A DNA stretch of 64,000 nt from Alviniconcha marisindica (GCA_018857735.1 JABMCL010001555.1:1267501-1331500); one strand, 5' to 3'; shown: positions 10,970-47,345, counted from the stretch's first letter. The notes: generated from the letters alone by a model not told the origin. Translations and numbers: made by a program.

Positions 10970-13900
10970 CTGCAGTCCTCGTCAGAATTTGTTGGATTAT
11001 GGAAACATGAAAACAATCCAGCATGCACTAAAAAAAACTAAAACATGTAAAGTGCAGAGTGAGTCTATTTGAGAGTGGAGAGTAGTGCTATAAAGGCGAC
11101 CAATAACAGTAATACTAATAACACAGAGCTAATGGCACTTACCATACAAGAGCAATGATTTGTCCAACAGCACAAAACACTGTCAGGATTGTACTGTGAA
11201 CCTGTAATAAAGAAATATCACATTTTATTATTTTTCTAAAAAACATGCATTATTTGTTTTGGACAGCTTTTATTGAACTGCATTTCTATTTGACACAAAA
11301 CATTAAAACACAACCATTCACTTAGTCAAATTTTCCCAGGAACCATAACTATGAAGTCAAATGTTTGGCTGGTTCCACATTCTTCTATCCTGAATCTGAC
11401 TCTATAAAACCATACACTGATCCAGTTGTGCCAATCATAGTTCAGGAGCCGTGTGAGAGTCGAGGTGAACGTCCTGGGCTGTCCGTCCTAACAAGCCTTC
11501 TGGTTTCCGTGGACGTAAAAAATTACTGAACCGTGCTTCGGCATTGGTCACAACTTGTCCCTAATATGTCAACTGACATCTGAGGACATTAAGCAACACT
11601 TAATCATCAGTTGTGCCAAATCACATTCACCTGCAGAGATTGAATTCAACCATTATAGTTTTTATACACATTGTTTGGCTTTTTCTACAGCCTCATGAAT
11701 CTGATCAAAAGCATTGATGGTCAACTCTTGCCAGTGGCGAGAGGCAATGACAACTTACCCACATAGAAAAGTAGATGGTGGCAAACATGGTGCCGAAGTA
11801 TGCTGTGGTGAAAGGGAGACGACTCATGGAGAAGAGGTGTTTCATGTGATTGTAGGGTCCCCACAGGAAGGAGAAACTGAAATTAAAAAATAACAACATT
11901 CAGCAAAAAAAACTAAAACAAAGTAAAACAATGCATAAAGTAAACAAACAAACAAAAACAAACAAACAAAAAAATTTATTTTATTTTTTTGGTAAGAAAT
12001 TCAAACAGAAAAGTCTTAACACCCATATATTATACATTTTATTGAGAGGAACTGAAAGTGAAACCCAGTCATAATACTGCTGAGTTCAGAGCTTAGGAGC
12101 TGTGTGAAAGTTGAGGTGGCCATCCTGGGTTCCTGTCCCTAATAAGCCTACGTTTTCTGTGGCCATAAAGCAATACTCAACCAACCATACTGCTGAGCTA
12201 TGTCTGAATAATTCACAGTCACAACAAGGTATGCAAAGTTCAAAGTCAATTTACACATTTTCTTCTTCTAATTTTGACAATTATTGTGACCTTGGAAATA
12301 GGTCAAGGTCATCAAAACTCACACCAATACATACATGTGTAACTGTAAACTCACCAGAGGCCCTTGCTGTGTAAAGAACAAACATGAATAATCACTTCAT
12401 GCAAATATGCCCCCCCCCCCCCCATTAAATTACAGAAAACAACAATAGGAATACTGCTATTAGTATTACAACTAAAAAAAACACAAAAAACCCTGCTATA
12501 GCTGCTGCTGCTAAAGAAGAAGAAGAAGACAAACATAAGTCCAATGAAGCATACCTTGAAATAACAAACAGACTGCCCAACGTGTAAAGCAGAGCAAACT
12601 TTCTGGCTTTCAGGACCAGCAGGGGTATGTACAGAGAAGCCTGAAATTGAAACAAGGGTCAGGAATCTTTTCATCAATAGATTATCATTATCTCAATTCA
12701 GTCTGAGTGTCAAACAGAAGAAGATAAAGAGGATTAAAAAGTAGTGTTTTTCTTGCTGAAGTAAAACTACAGTACAGCTATCTATTTACATTATAATTAT
12801 CTGAATGGTGAGGAAAACTGGAGAGAAAAATGAAGAAAAAATGAAAAAAAAACGGAAAAAAAACAAGTCTTTGTACATGTTTTTTGTAGTAGTTATTTTT
12901 ATTATATTTAAAAATAAATAAAAAAATCAATCAGTTTTTGAACACATGTATAATATATTACTTTTATTAGAACAATAGTTCTAGATTGAAGGAAATACAT
13001 TTTAACAAACAATCAACAATGATCCACTGAAGTAGAATACATGTACAAAGGAGAAAATGATGAGAAAACCCTGTGCTACTATACTGAAAAATGACACTAA
13101 ATTCTAAAAGAAGATAACATATATATATGTAATAACATTATAATCACAGTCACATTCACAGTCAGTCACAGTCACAGTTTGTCTTAACAGACATGATTAA
13201 ATCAGTTAAAACAAAGATATCCTCACCAAACTAAAGCAGAAGGTTCCCATCAGGATGCACATGGTAAAACCAAGAATTCTTTGCTTTTTGGACTGGAAAA
13301 AAAGTTTTATTTTTTTATTTTTTTGAGACTTCCTCAAACATCTATTTATAACAAGCTACACTATATAATATAAATTTTATACATGTATACATATGCATCT
13401 CTTGTTTCAAAAGATCCGTGTGTGGCCATTCCGTGGATGAAAATGAAGAGGGGTGGTGGTGGGGGAAAGGTGGGGGGGTGGGGGATTCACAGCCAGAGGG
13501 GGGGAGGGGGGGGGGGGAATCCAATGCACTGTGTGTGTGTGTGTGTGTTCTTTTTTTGTATAGTCACTATAATAGTGTCCAACTTCAACATTATGAAGAC
13601 TGACACTTTCACTGTTTGAGCGCATGCTGGGTTATTTTGGCGTTTCCATAATCCACGGAACTCTGACATGGACTAGAGGATTTTTAACGTACATATTGAT
13701 CTTTTTTGACCGCTTGTACACATGAGGGACCTTGGTTTATACCAGTTTCATCCGGAGGACTTTTGTAGAGTATGCACAAAATTTGACTACATAGAAATCT
13801 CAGGGCAGGCACAAAGCTTAGTGCATAATGGTCACCCATCCATTTGGTGACCATGTTCAATTGTGCTTAACTTTGGCTTTGGAGAGTGAATACTCTATCT

Positions 13901-14479
13901 CTGCAGCACTGACTCTCCTCCTCCTCCTCTCTCTGTTTGATCTTGATGGATTACACTGGCAACGCCTAACACCAACGAAAAAATCGGAAGAGCACTAAAA
14001 AAAGAAGATTTGTTAAAATTTCTTTTTAAACTGGAGTGGACAGAAAAGAAGACATAAATCTCTCAAATGTCTCAGCGTTAGCGTAGAGGTATGGGTTATT
14101 CCAGTCTACGAATATCTACGATGGTCCTTGGAAATAAGTTGTGTATGTATGAAAGGAAACGCTGACACCAGTGTAATCATTTTCACATTACGGACGTCAT
14201 AACTTGTCAACATTGGATGCTGTAGTCATCTAAATCAATAAATAACGGAAATAGTAGTGGAGAAATCAGTGACCGGCTCACCAAACTGGGCAAGAAGGGG
14301 TCATTTTGAGCGTCAGAAAACCAGCCATTTGCCACCTCACTGGACGCTCTATCGTCTGATCCAGTGCCTTTTGGGAACCAACCCGAAAAGTATGACGATT
14401 TTGGCCCAGAGTCGTTGTTTCCACCATTTTTCTGTGGTCTAGCCAGATAGTCCTTTAAACTCTGATTCAAGTCAGCCAT
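9680..14479 (-). CDS. SFT2D3: SFT2 domain-containing vesicle transport protein (complete, 6 exons)
   Basis: A Got1/Sft2-family tetraspan membrane protein. In yeast and mammals the family acts in fusion of endosome-derived vesicles with the late Golgi. Joined in phase, the six exons (14479-14282, 13292-13227, 12640-12555, 11876-11759, 11201-11143, 9785-9680) give 633 nt, 210 aa plus stop. All junctions are GT-AG. The protein has a hydrophilic N-terminus (MADLNQSLKDYLARP, about 65 residues), then four membrane segments. Family landmarks are SKKQRILGF, FSFLWGPYNHMKHLFS, LPFTTAYFGTMFATIY and YIVSYIPGGQTGLKFF. Its length and long N-terminus suit SFT2D3 (215 aa in human) better than SFT2D1/2 (about 160 aa). 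The family call is firm; the paralogue is inferred. The gene is divergent from PGD. Confidence 0.93.
9767..10165 (-). repeat. 44-bp array of the SFT2 last-exon acceptor
   Basis: Copies of 'aatgtagctgacaatgtac' (plus strand) start at 9767, 9811, 9855, 9899 and 9943, exactly 44 bp apart. Decayed copies follow at 9987, about 10055 and 10149. On the minus strand each good copy reads TTCCAG then GTACATTGTCAGCTACATTC, the acceptor plus the first 20 nt of exon 6. Only the 9767 copy continues into exon. Confidence 0.9.
10536..10615 (+). mobile_element. tRNA-like SINE head
   Basis: 'agtggctaagcggataagg' matches an A box and 'ctccctggttaagtc' is a weak B box. It lies in SFT2 intron 5. It does not fold into an intact tRNA by eye. 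Confidence 0.35.
10919..10969. repeat. (AT)n microsatellite
   Basis: Uninterrupted TA run in SFT2 intron 5. Confidence 0.9.
11045..11125 (+). mobile_element. Short retroelement tail
   Basis: Shares 'gtgcagagtgagtctatttg' and 'gtgctataaa' with 59262-59330 and, reversed, with 22700-22755. Its right end is 18 bp from SFT2 exon 5. Confidence 0.35.
11143..11201 (-). CDS. SFT2D3: SFT2 exon 5
   Basis: Encodes VHSTILTVFCAVGQIIALV plus TG of a split Trp codon (membrane segment 4). Acceptor TTACAG, donor GTAAGT. Confidence 0.92.
11435..11605 (+). mobile_element. SINE body copy in SFT2 intron 4
   Basis: Contains 'ttcaggagccgtgtgagagt', 'gtttccgtggacgtaaaa', 'cgtgcttcggcattggtcac' and 'ccctaatatgtcaactgaca', matching 5115-5275 and the reverse of 22755-22950. 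Confidence 0.55.
11759..11876 (-). CDS. SFT2D3: SFT2 exon 4
   Basis: Encodes FSFLWGPYNHMKHLFS, then SRLPFTTAYFGTMFATIY and FSMW. The tryptophan-glycine-proline loop and membrane segment 3 are hallmark family sequence. Acceptor TTTCAG, donor GTAAGT. Confidence 0.95.
12085..12190 (+). mobile_element. SINE body fragment in SFT2 intron 3
   Basis: Carries 'ttaggagctgtgtgaaagtt', 'cctaataagcctacgttttc' and 'ggccataaagcaatactcaa', a diverged copy of the same family. Confidence 0.5.
12555..12640 (-). CDS. SFT2D3: SFT2 exon 3
   Basis: Encodes ASLYIPLLVLKARKFALLYT and LGSLFVIS (86 nt), the end of membrane segment 1 and most of segment 2. Donor GTATGC; it ends in phase 2. Confidence 0.93.
13227..13292 (-). 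CDS. SFT2D3: SFT2 exon 2
   Basis: Encodes SKKQRILGFTMCILMGTFCF and SL (22 codons, phase 0 to 0), which starts membrane segment 1. Acceptor TTTCCAG, donor GTGAGG. Confidence 0.92.
13490..13550. repeat. G-run and (GT)n in SFT2 intron 1
   Basis: G-rich tracts with near-uninterrupted G runs, followed by a GT run. Confidence 0.8.
13610..13975. repeat. Dispersed repeat in SFT2 intron 1
   Basis: Includes 'tttttaacgtacatattgat' and 'cacatgagggacc', which look like a common dispersed retroelement flank, then a CTCCTC run. There is no ORF. Confidence 0.3.
14282..14479 (-). CDS. SFT2D3: SFT2 exon 1
   Basis: Starts MADLNQSLKD at 14479 and ends ...DPFLPSL, with the donor GTGAGC at 14281. It encodes the whole cytosolic N-terminal region. 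It ends in phase 0. Confidence 0.92.
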
Positions 14480-15286
14480 GTTGAATTCAGTGCCCCGTTG
14501 TCATTGAGCCATTCTGGAATAGCATCAAATGGAGAATATGTGTATATGAGAACTCGACCCATTTGAACATAAAACACGGTGTTACGCAAAACAGATACCT
14601 ACATAAAAATAAAAATAAAAACATTTCGCACCACCAACTCAAATCATACTTAAGTTCTTGTTCTTGTTCCTTTTCTTCACATACATATAATGAGAATATC
14701 AGTGTTTCATGATAATTTTTTCAGGCTATTGGAAATAAAGGTTCAAGTATCAGATACCATGCTCTCCTCGTTTACCATGGAAGTTTAAATTAATATTCTT
14801 TCTTTCTTCTTCATGATAATGTAGCCCCGATCATCGATGAATTGACTGTACTGAATTACCCTAAGAAAACTATGGAATACTGAACTTACTCATTGTAGCT
14901 GCAGGCCGCCGCGTCGAGTTTTGCGGGTGCTCGTCGTCATCATCATTACATTTCGCTGCGTGTGTGGGTCAACGAAATAATTCTCTGTATTCAGTCAGTC
15001 CCGTCATTCGCTCTATCAGTTATAGTTTATTTAGTCAGTCCTTCGGCCGTCGATCTCACTTTCGGTATCCCTGTTGGCCCGATCCCTATTTAGCATGTAA
15101 CTTCAATTGGTACCAACTTATCGCGTACTGAACAAGGACAAGGTCAAGGTTGCAGTTAAGTTCATGACCAAAGAAGCCGGATTCTGTGACGCTGCGTTTC
15201 GTTAAGCGGTGACTTGTGTCGCAGAAGGCAGGCACCAGTGAATTGGATTGTCGTGAAAATACTTCCTCTTTGTGGAAACAGTCACT
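14480..15286. promoter_or_regulatory. Divergent promoter region between SFT2 and PGD
   Basis: The two start codons point away from each other, 807 bp apart. CpG-rich sequence lies at about 14905-15075 ('gccgccgcgtcgag', 'gctcgtcgtc'), as expected for a TATA-less bidirectional promoter. I see no convincing TATA box. Transcription starts cannot be placed from sequence alone. Confidence 0.6.
15186..15195 (+). promoter_or_regulatory. Candidate antioxidant response element upstream of PGD
   Basis: GTGACGCTGC fits the NRF2/CncC core RTGACnnnGC and lies 92 bp before the PGD ATG. PGD is an established NRF2 target in mammals. The motif is short, so a chance match in a region this size is quite possible. 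Confidence 0.35.
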
Positions 15287-40985
<25,699 letters not shown>

Positions 40986-41012
40986 TGTTTCAGCAGCATC
41001 GAGCAGCAACGC

Positions 41013-41046
41013 ATGGGTCAAAGATCTGGCATTGCCATGGAAGTTG
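41013..41046 (+). CDS. Unrecognised gene, candidate exon 1
   Basis: ATG at 41013, or at 41037 in a GCCATGG context, in the same frame. Ends ATG GAA GTT G with donor GTAATA. It lies in the PGD frame after the PGD stop, 27 bp downstream. It may equally be PGD 3' UTR. Confidence 0.35.
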
Positions 41047-44000
41047 GTAATAGTTCAGTGAAATCAGCAGGATTTACTGAGAAAAATGGAGTAGTTACCC
41101 TAAAATCTGTTGAATTTATACTTAAATGTGCTGTTGTAGTTACATTGGAGTCAGCAGGTTTTACACTAAAATCTGTGTGGAATTTGTACTGAACTATGTG
41201 GGTTACTTTCAAATCAGCAAGATCGGGATGCATTCTGAAATTTGAAGTAGTTGAACTAACATTTGCGGAATTTCAATGAAATCTGATTTTTTGTTTTGTT
41301 TTGGTTACATTCAAATCTGAAACTTCCATTTATACTGGAATCTGCATTTAAAATGGTTGAATGCTGATTGAATTTTAGTACACCGAGATTCTTTCAGACC
41401 TTGAAGTATTTTTTTTATTTTTTTTTAAAGGAAACACCCAAACATTCCAAGATGTGTTTGCAAGTGGAAGGGAGTTAACTGGAGTGTGGCTGTGTCAGAG
41501 GAAAGAGACTACTGATACAAAACCCACAGCAACCCTTTCATTTTGCTCTGTGGCTCCCCTGACCACAGGGTCCAACAGTCCCTGTCCAGTTCTCTTCCAC
41601 CTCTGGGTCGGTTCTCTGTCAGTTCTTTGGCTAATTCCCAGGTCAGTTCTTGGGCTAATTCTCAGGTCTAAGTTCTCAATCAAATCTTCATTAAACCTCC
41701 ATGAATTCTTGGTAATTTTTCAGTCAATTCTCAGTCCAGTATCCAGTATTTCTCACTCAATTCTCAATGTATTTTATGTTCTTTGCCAGATCTTCATTAG
41801 TTCTCAGTAAATTCTGTGTCAGTTCTCAATGAATTCTTGGTTCTCAGTCAAGTCCTCATTAGTTCTGAATCAGTTCTCAGTGAGTTCTCAGAGATCTTCA
41901 TTGGTTCTCAGTGAATTCTGTTTGAGTTCTCAATGAATTTTTGGTTCTCAGTCAAATCTTCATTAGTTCTGAATCAGTTCTCAATGAATTCTCAGTCAGA
42001 TCTTTATCAGTTCTCAGAGAATTTTGTGTCAGTTCTCAGTGAACTGCTGGTTCTCAGTCAACTCTTCATCAGTTCTCACTGAAGTGTCGTGAGTTTATTA
42101 GTTTTCAAGGAATCTGCCAGCCCTCAGTATCTTGTGAAATCAAAACTATCGCCCATGCCAGTGTGTCCCAGGTCCACTTTGATCTCATTAGATCTGGTTT
42201 TGAACAAGCTGTACGTGTCACTGAAAGGTCTGCTGTTTACCAAGCCCAGATGACGAGTGGATGAAGAGGAGGAAATGAATGATGGCTCTGTGATCTGGAG
42301 TTCTGTTTGATCGCAGAAAGTGTTACTGGTGGTGAACAAGCAGTGCCGTTGCTGCCACACTCGGTGTGTAAACTTGAATTGTCCCAGTTTGCATTTCTGG
42401 TCAGTTTGTGATCCAGAGTTCTGTTTGATCGCAGAAAGTGTTACTGGTGGTGAACAAGCAGTGCTGTTGCTGCCGCACTCAGTGTATAAACTTCAAGTGT
42501 CCCAATTTGCATCTCTGGTCAGTTTGTGAGTGCTATTATTTATTTTTCTTGCCTCGCTTCATTTTTCTTTTCTTCTTCCGCTCAATAATGCAGCAAGTTG
42601 AAATCATATGTAACTGTACAACGCTGAAGACTGATGATAGAACAGTACAGTTTTTGAGTTTGCGTCAAATCTTTCCTCAGTTTGATGAGGAAAATCTTAA
42701 ACATGGTAAGGAATGTGTAACTGTCAAGACCAACAATGACCGATTGATATACTCTTTCTTGTTGAGGCGTTGTCCTTTACAGTATCTCAAGATGGTTTAT
42801 GTAATTTTTGCCTTCCTGTGCTTCTGAGACAGATGGCACAGTATTATACACTCTGCATATCAACATTTCCTCAACTGTCTTTCACTTACTTTGTGCACCA
42901 TTCTCAGACTATGGCATTTGCATAATATATTCATAAATGTCTACGTGATGAATAAATAAAAACATAAAAACCAAGGCATTTGAATTTAACACATTGAAGA
43001 GAAGCAGTTAAGTGTGTGGTACAATTATTATTATTTTTTGAAATCAGGATTTGTTGTGCCTTTGGAGAAGCCTTTTTGTTACTTCAGATCCTACTCCACT
43101 GACTTTTTTTGGGGGGGGGGGGGGTCATGACTGCAAGTGAGAGTAACAGAATGGAGAGGATTTTTTAAATATTTTTTTAATATACTTGCAATAAAACACA
43201 GGACAGGAAATTGGATGTAGAATGGTTTCAACAACAAGATTATATTCAGGGGCAGGTTACACTAACACAGAAGACAGATGGACAACAACCAACAGGAAAG
43301 ACAGAAGGAAAGAAAAGAAAAAAAAGAAAGAGAAGAAAGATTCAAAGAAGTTATTTCAAAGGGTAAGTAAGCATAAAATAATTCTTGTCATTTTCTTCCT
43401 CTGTTTTGTGTGTGTGTGTAACATCCATTTTAGTGTAACCTGTAGCGGACAAAGACCAGACCATTTTGTCACAACTATTGGATGTACATGCCGTTCCCTG
43501 TCCAGTCTTTTATAAGCCAGTACATGAACTCCGCTTTTCTTTTCCGAGCTGAACTTTAGGTTGTATACCTTCCTTCCTTTTTTTTTTCTCCTGTGCCATC
43601 CCTCCCACACCCCCACACCCTAACACTCAAGTGAGAACAAGAGCCAGCCACTTTTGCTAGCTCTTTAGCTCCTGTAGCCAAACAGCACAGACCCAACAAC
43701 CAGTCCCACCCTCTGGTAACAAAGTGAAGAGATGGGGTGTATTGGAATCATTGTGTCCACCTTGTCAGGGTTTTGTCCAAACAGCGTCGTCTTGGTATGG
43801 TGGTGCATCTGCATGAGCCGGAGCGTCAAGCTGAAAGATTGGTTTGCACGAGGCGACGGACCTTGTTTGCACTTCAACTCCTTCAGAATAACAATCATAA
43901 GCATGGTGCTTGTAGGTGTTGCCTCAAAACATCATCAGCCCCCACCCCCCACCCCCCCCTGCCCCCCCTCCTTTTTTTTAGGTGCAATTTTATTTAAAAT

Positions 44001-45022
44001 GTAAACTTTTGTATTCTCATATCTCCCTGTGTTTACACACACATATATATTGATATATATATATATATTACTTGCTGGATAGATATCTTTTGTCAAGTAA
44101 AGTCTGTCTGATCTAGAGCTCTTTTTATTTTTATAATAGTTTTAATGATAAAACTTCCAATCAATGTATTGGTGATGAAAAAAGGGGGGGGGGGAGGGGG
44201 GGAGGGGGGAGTCAAAATATTCACCCTCACTGGGGGCTTGTTCTAGGACTGTGAGGGAAGTAAAAAAGGAATTGTGTTGGGGCATAAATTAGTAAATTCA
44301 GAGATGTGAATGACACAGTGGTTCTGCTGCCTCTCTTATTTTGTCATTGTGACGGGCAGAGATGAAAACAATTCCATTGTCAGAGCTTATTCTTAGTCTG
44401 TCACACCCACTTGTGTACAAGTTCTGTACGTTGGGGGAAAATAGCCAATCAAGCTGTTGACAATTTTGTCTTGGAATAAAGTTCAATATGTTACAAACTG
44501 CTGACATCAATGTTGAAGCAACCGGCAAGTGTTGGGATTCAGAAGTCCAGGTTGTGAAAGCAGAATCTCACAGCTCTGCAGTGGGTAGCTTATGAAAAGG
44601 AAGTTCATGATTCTTGTCCTTTGTGGAAACTGACAGCTTTCAACGTTTCCTCTGAGTCTTTTTCTCTCTTTTTTGCGACCCAGAGCCAGAAGTATTTTGG
44701 TTAATGGCCACCGATTTCTTTGTTTTATGTTGTTGTTGACAGGATGTTTTCCATAAATTTGGCATTTTGATACAGTCATGCAACTTTATATGCAATATTA
44801 TGCAACTCAGCTAAGATGTTTATGTAAGTTTGCAAAAGAATCTTTTCTTTATTGCCAAATTGACATTGACAGTTATAAAATAGGTACATACTGTTTTTTT
44901 CTAAAAATGTGTCTTGCTTGTGTTTGTAACTAATGTACTTTTGTTATATTTTTAGATTCTGTTTTCAAAATGTGATGAAGTGGAACAATTACAAGTAAAA
45001 GTAATCAAATGGGCAATGAATG
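41013..45022 (+). CDS. Unrecognised gene directly downstream of PGD (candidate exons)
   Basis: I do not recognise this protein. A chain of plus-strand candidate exons is open and mostly phase-consistent: 41013-41046, 41431-about 41570, 42128-42256, one of two copies of an 83-nt exon (42317-42399 or 42435-42517), 42594-42705, 43202-43362, 44956-45022. The protein would start MGQRSGIAMEVG|NTQTFQDV. It contains HASVSQVHFDLIRSGFEQAV, LLLPHSVYKLQVSQFASL, QIFPQFDEENLKHG and a very basic RRKEKKKKKEKKDSKK (possible nuclear signal), then CDEVEQLQVKVIKWAMN. The 3' end of the second exon is lost in a minisatellite, and one donor (GTGGAT) is weak. No stop or poly(A) end is placed, so the gene is partial in my model. 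A real gene is more likely than not, but unproven; a decayed duplicate is possible. Confidence 0.45.
41431..41570 (+). CDS. Unrecognised gene, candidate exon 2
   Basis: Follows a T-rich tract and AAAG acceptor. G|GA then NTQTFQDVFASGRELTGVWL, CQRKETTDTKPTATLSFCSV and APLTTGSN. Strong coding look. The 3' boundary is uncertain because a minisatellite begins there. Confidence 0.42.
41575..42110 (+). repeat. Degenerate minisatellite of 'cagttctcagt' words
   Basis: Many diverged units built from 'gttctcagtcaattcttcat' and 'agttctcagtgaattctgtg'. Lies between candidate exons 2 and 3. Confidence 0.8.
42128..42256 (+). CDS. Unrecognised gene, candidate exon 3
   Basis: Acceptor CCCTCAG, then TA and 42 open codons: SCEIKTIAHASVSQVHFDLI, RSGFEQAVRVTERSAVYQAQ, MT. 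It ends with one base (A) before GTGGAT, a weak donor, which would join AA of the next exon as Lys. Confidence 0.4.
42317..42399 (+). CDS. Unrecognised gene, candidate exon 4a
   Basis: 83 nt: AA then SVTGGEQAVPLLPHSV, CKLELSQFAFL. Donor GTCAGT. Alternative to exon 4b. Confidence 0.35.
42435..42517 (+). CDS. Unrecognised gene, candidate exon 4b
   Basis: 83 nt: AA then SVTGGEQAVLLLPHSV, YKLQVSQFASL. Phase 1 in, phase 0 out, which fits the next exon. Using both 4a and 4b would shift the frame, and only 35 bp separate them. Confidence 0.4.
42594..42705 (+). CDS. Unrecognised gene, candidate exon 5
   Basis: Good pyrimidine tract and TGCAG acceptor. Only one frame is open: QVEIICNCTTLKTDDRTVQF, LSLRQIFPQFDEENLKH. 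Ends CATG|GTAAGG, phase 1. Confidence 0.5.
43202..43362 (+). CDS. Unrecognised gene, candidate exon 6
   Basis: Acceptor ACACAG, then GA completing Gly: QEIGCRMVSTTRLYSGAGYT, NTEDRWTTTNRKDRRKEKKK, KKEKKDSKKLFQR, then donor GTAAGT in phase 0. A second frame is also open here, but this one fits both neighbours. Confidence 0.45.
44956..45022 (+). CDS. Unrecognised gene, candidate exon 7
   Basis: Acceptor TTTTTAG, then the only open frame: ILFSKCDEVEQLQVKVIKWA, MN, G|. Donor GTAAGA. Phase 0 in matches exon 6. Confidence 0.5.
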
Positions 45023-45109
45023 GTAAGAGGCCATTAAATGGCATTTTGCTTTCTGGTGCATGAATCTGTTATGCACGTCTTTGTGGGTGCATGCGTGTGC
45101 ACATACAGT

Positions 45110-45220
45110 GGTCAGCGCTCTTTCTCTTACCAGGCTCCAGCTACCTGGAACCAACTCTTTGTGTATCTGTCTGTCATTCTTGTCCTGTCAGTTCTTTTAA
45201 ATCTTCCTTGAAAACCTTAC
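45110..45220 (+). pseudogene. Decayed LINE C-terminal fragment
   Basis: 'gctccagctacctggaacca' reads APATWNQL and, after a frameshift, SFKSSLKTLLSK, resembling the fragment at 36760. Confidence 0.35.
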
Positions 45221-45224
45221 TTTC

Positions 45225-45425
45225 AAAGTAGAACAGATCTAGGGAAATGTAATCACCTACGTGACAAAACACAAGGAACAGTGAAACACAAGCGCTTTCG
45301 ACAGAGAGTCTGCGTCACATGTAAGAAGATAGATAATAATAAAAGAAGAAGGAAGACTTTCTATCGAAAACGCTTGCATTATTTCACTGTTCCTTGTGTT
45401 TTGTCATATAGGTATAAGCAAATTT
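45225..45425. mobile_element. Penelope-like inverted termini
   Basis: 'gtgacaaaacacaaggaaca' and 'gaaacacaagcgctttcga' at about 45260-45301 face their reverse complement 'tgttccttgtgttttgtcat' near 45390-45410, with 'tcgaaaacgcttgcat' at about 45364. The short centre holds a GATAATAATAA run. Confidence 0.5.
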
Positions 45426-46469
45426 GCCTGGATCGGTTCTACTTTGTCAACCTCACCGGCAGTTTTTCACTCATTTCTTTCAAAAACCTTTCCTTCAGAC
45501 CCATTGCCCCGAGGTACAGGTGTGTGTTGTGTGCACTGAATCTTGAAAATATGTACATCTGAAGAATGTGTATGCGTTTGGGTTAGGTACCCATTTATCA
45601 TTATTAATGGTAATTGCTGCATGCGTGTATGCTTTAAGTCTAAAAAGCCATATTCGCTCTGGACAACTCCAGACTGGCCGGTCCCATCACCCCATCTTGG
45701 CAGACAACATTTTGCGCTTCAATTCAAACAGAAAAATTGCGCTCATTTTGTCAGGGAATTTATGGCATTAAGCTTTGTCTGTGAATGGCCCTCAGGTTTC
45801 TTTGGATCTCATCTACAAAAAGATATTGGGAAGATGTTGCATTTACATGTATCCTGGGAAATATATTGGGAAAATATTGCATTTACATGTTACATATACT
45901 GACTTGAACTGTTATTCTGAATGCTGCAACTCTAGCTATTCAGGCTAAGCAGGCAGGTCCTTTTAGAATGGTACAGGCACTGCATATATGCATTCATAAA
46001 AGAGCCAGTCAATGCCACACACTTTGTTAATAATGTATATTTTTTAGCAAAATACAAGCCACAAAAAAACAAAAACAGAAAAAGCATACAGGAAGTATAA
46101 TAGGCAGTGAAGAAGTTCATGCGGATATAACAAGTAAATATATATATACATAACTTAGTTGAACATCTGCAGTGAACTGCATTTGAGTAATGATCTACAA
46201 AGTGGAGCTTCTATAAACAAGAACAACAATCAATGCTTGTCCACAAAGCCAGTGAAAACAAAACCAACCAGTGCTTCAAACACTGTAGCAGTAATGTTAT
46301 CATCAAATACAAAAGTTAAACATTTCCGGGTGTCAGACATTTCCTGGTGTCAGACAATGTAACACCAGGAAACTCCTTTCAAACTAATACACTGTCAACA
46401 CACACCCAGCAAAGCTGAAAAGATGTTGAGCTGGCAGAAAAAGGCAACAAAGATCAGCAAGGTTAATAA

Positions 46470-47145
46470 AGTCCTGCCATAGACCCCTACACCTGTCCTG
46501 GGTCCCCATCCTGCCATAGACCCCTACACCTGTCCTGAGTCCCCATCCTGCTATAGACCCTACACCTGTCCTGGGTACTCATCCTCCCATAGACCCCAGC
46601 ACCTGTCCTGGGTCCCCATCTTGCCATAGACCCCTACACCTACCCTGGGTCCCCATCCTGCCATAGACCCCTACACCTGTCCTGGGTCCCCATCCTGCTA
46701 CAGACACCTGCACCTACCCTGGGTCCCCATCCTGCCATAGACCCTACACCTGTCCTGGGTCCCCATTCTGTTACAGACCCCATCACCTATCCTGGGTCCC
46801 CATCCTGCCATAGACCACTGCACCTGTCCTGAGACACCATCCTGCCATAGACCCCTACACCTGTCCTGGGTCCCCATCCTGCTTTAGACCCCTACACCCA
46901 TCCTAGGTCCCTATCCTGCCATAGACCCCTGCACCTATCCTGGGTCCCCATCCTGCCATAGACCCCTGCACCTATCCTGGGTCCCCATCCTGCTATAGAC
47001 CCCTACACCTATCCTGGGTCCCCATCCTGCTATAGACCCCATCACCTATCCTGGGTCCCCATCCTGCTGTAGACCCCATCACCTATCCTGGGTCCCCATC
47101 CTGCCATAGACCCCATCACCTATCCTGGTTCCCCATCCCCATAAG
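46470..47145 (+). repeat. Minisatellite, about 37-bp unit, about 18 copies
   Basis: Units of 'tcctgccatagacccctaca' and 'cctgtcctgggtcccca'. Confidence 0.95.
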
Positions 47146-47345
47146 CGTTTGTTTTCAAAAAATCCTGGGCAAGCTCCTTTAACTTTAAGAAGAAAATCTG
47201 ATGTTCCAAGGGGCTTTGTCTTTAAAGGGTTTAGTCTGAGCCAGGGAGAGAGCGAAGCACAAACAGCCAGGGATAGAGCGAAGCACAAACAGCCAGGAAA
47301 GGTGTTAAGACTTCCCCCCTTTTTTACTCGGTGTTATCGCACGGC
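47140..47345 (+). other. Possible further exon or ORF, unrecognised
   Basis: Frame RLFSKNPGQAPLTLRRKSDV, PRGFVFKGFSLSQGESEAQT, then a 28-bp duplication (AGCCAGGGAGAGAGCGAAGC). It could be a downstream exon of the gene at 41013-45022, but no phase-matched splice chain reaches it. Confidence 0.2.

Larger units (their letters stand above)
42282..42520 (+). repeat. 118-bp tandem duplication containing an exon
   Basis: Two copies of 'agttctgtttgatcgcag' + AAAGTGTTACTGGTGG ... CTGGTCAGTTTGTGA, exactly 118 bp apart with about 10 substitutions. Each copy has its own acceptor and donor. Confidence 0.9.

Noticed and set aside
42438..42827. A 129-codon single-exon ORF
   Set aside because: It runs in the wrong frame through the duplicated 83-nt exon and across an evident intron; only its part at 42594-42705 has exon signals.
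43771..43909. A possible exon reading VLSKQRRLGMVVHLHEPERQ
   Set aside because: It follows a CAG and is open, but it has no good donor and its phase fits only an alternative frame of the exon at 43202-43362. The chain to 44956 works without it.
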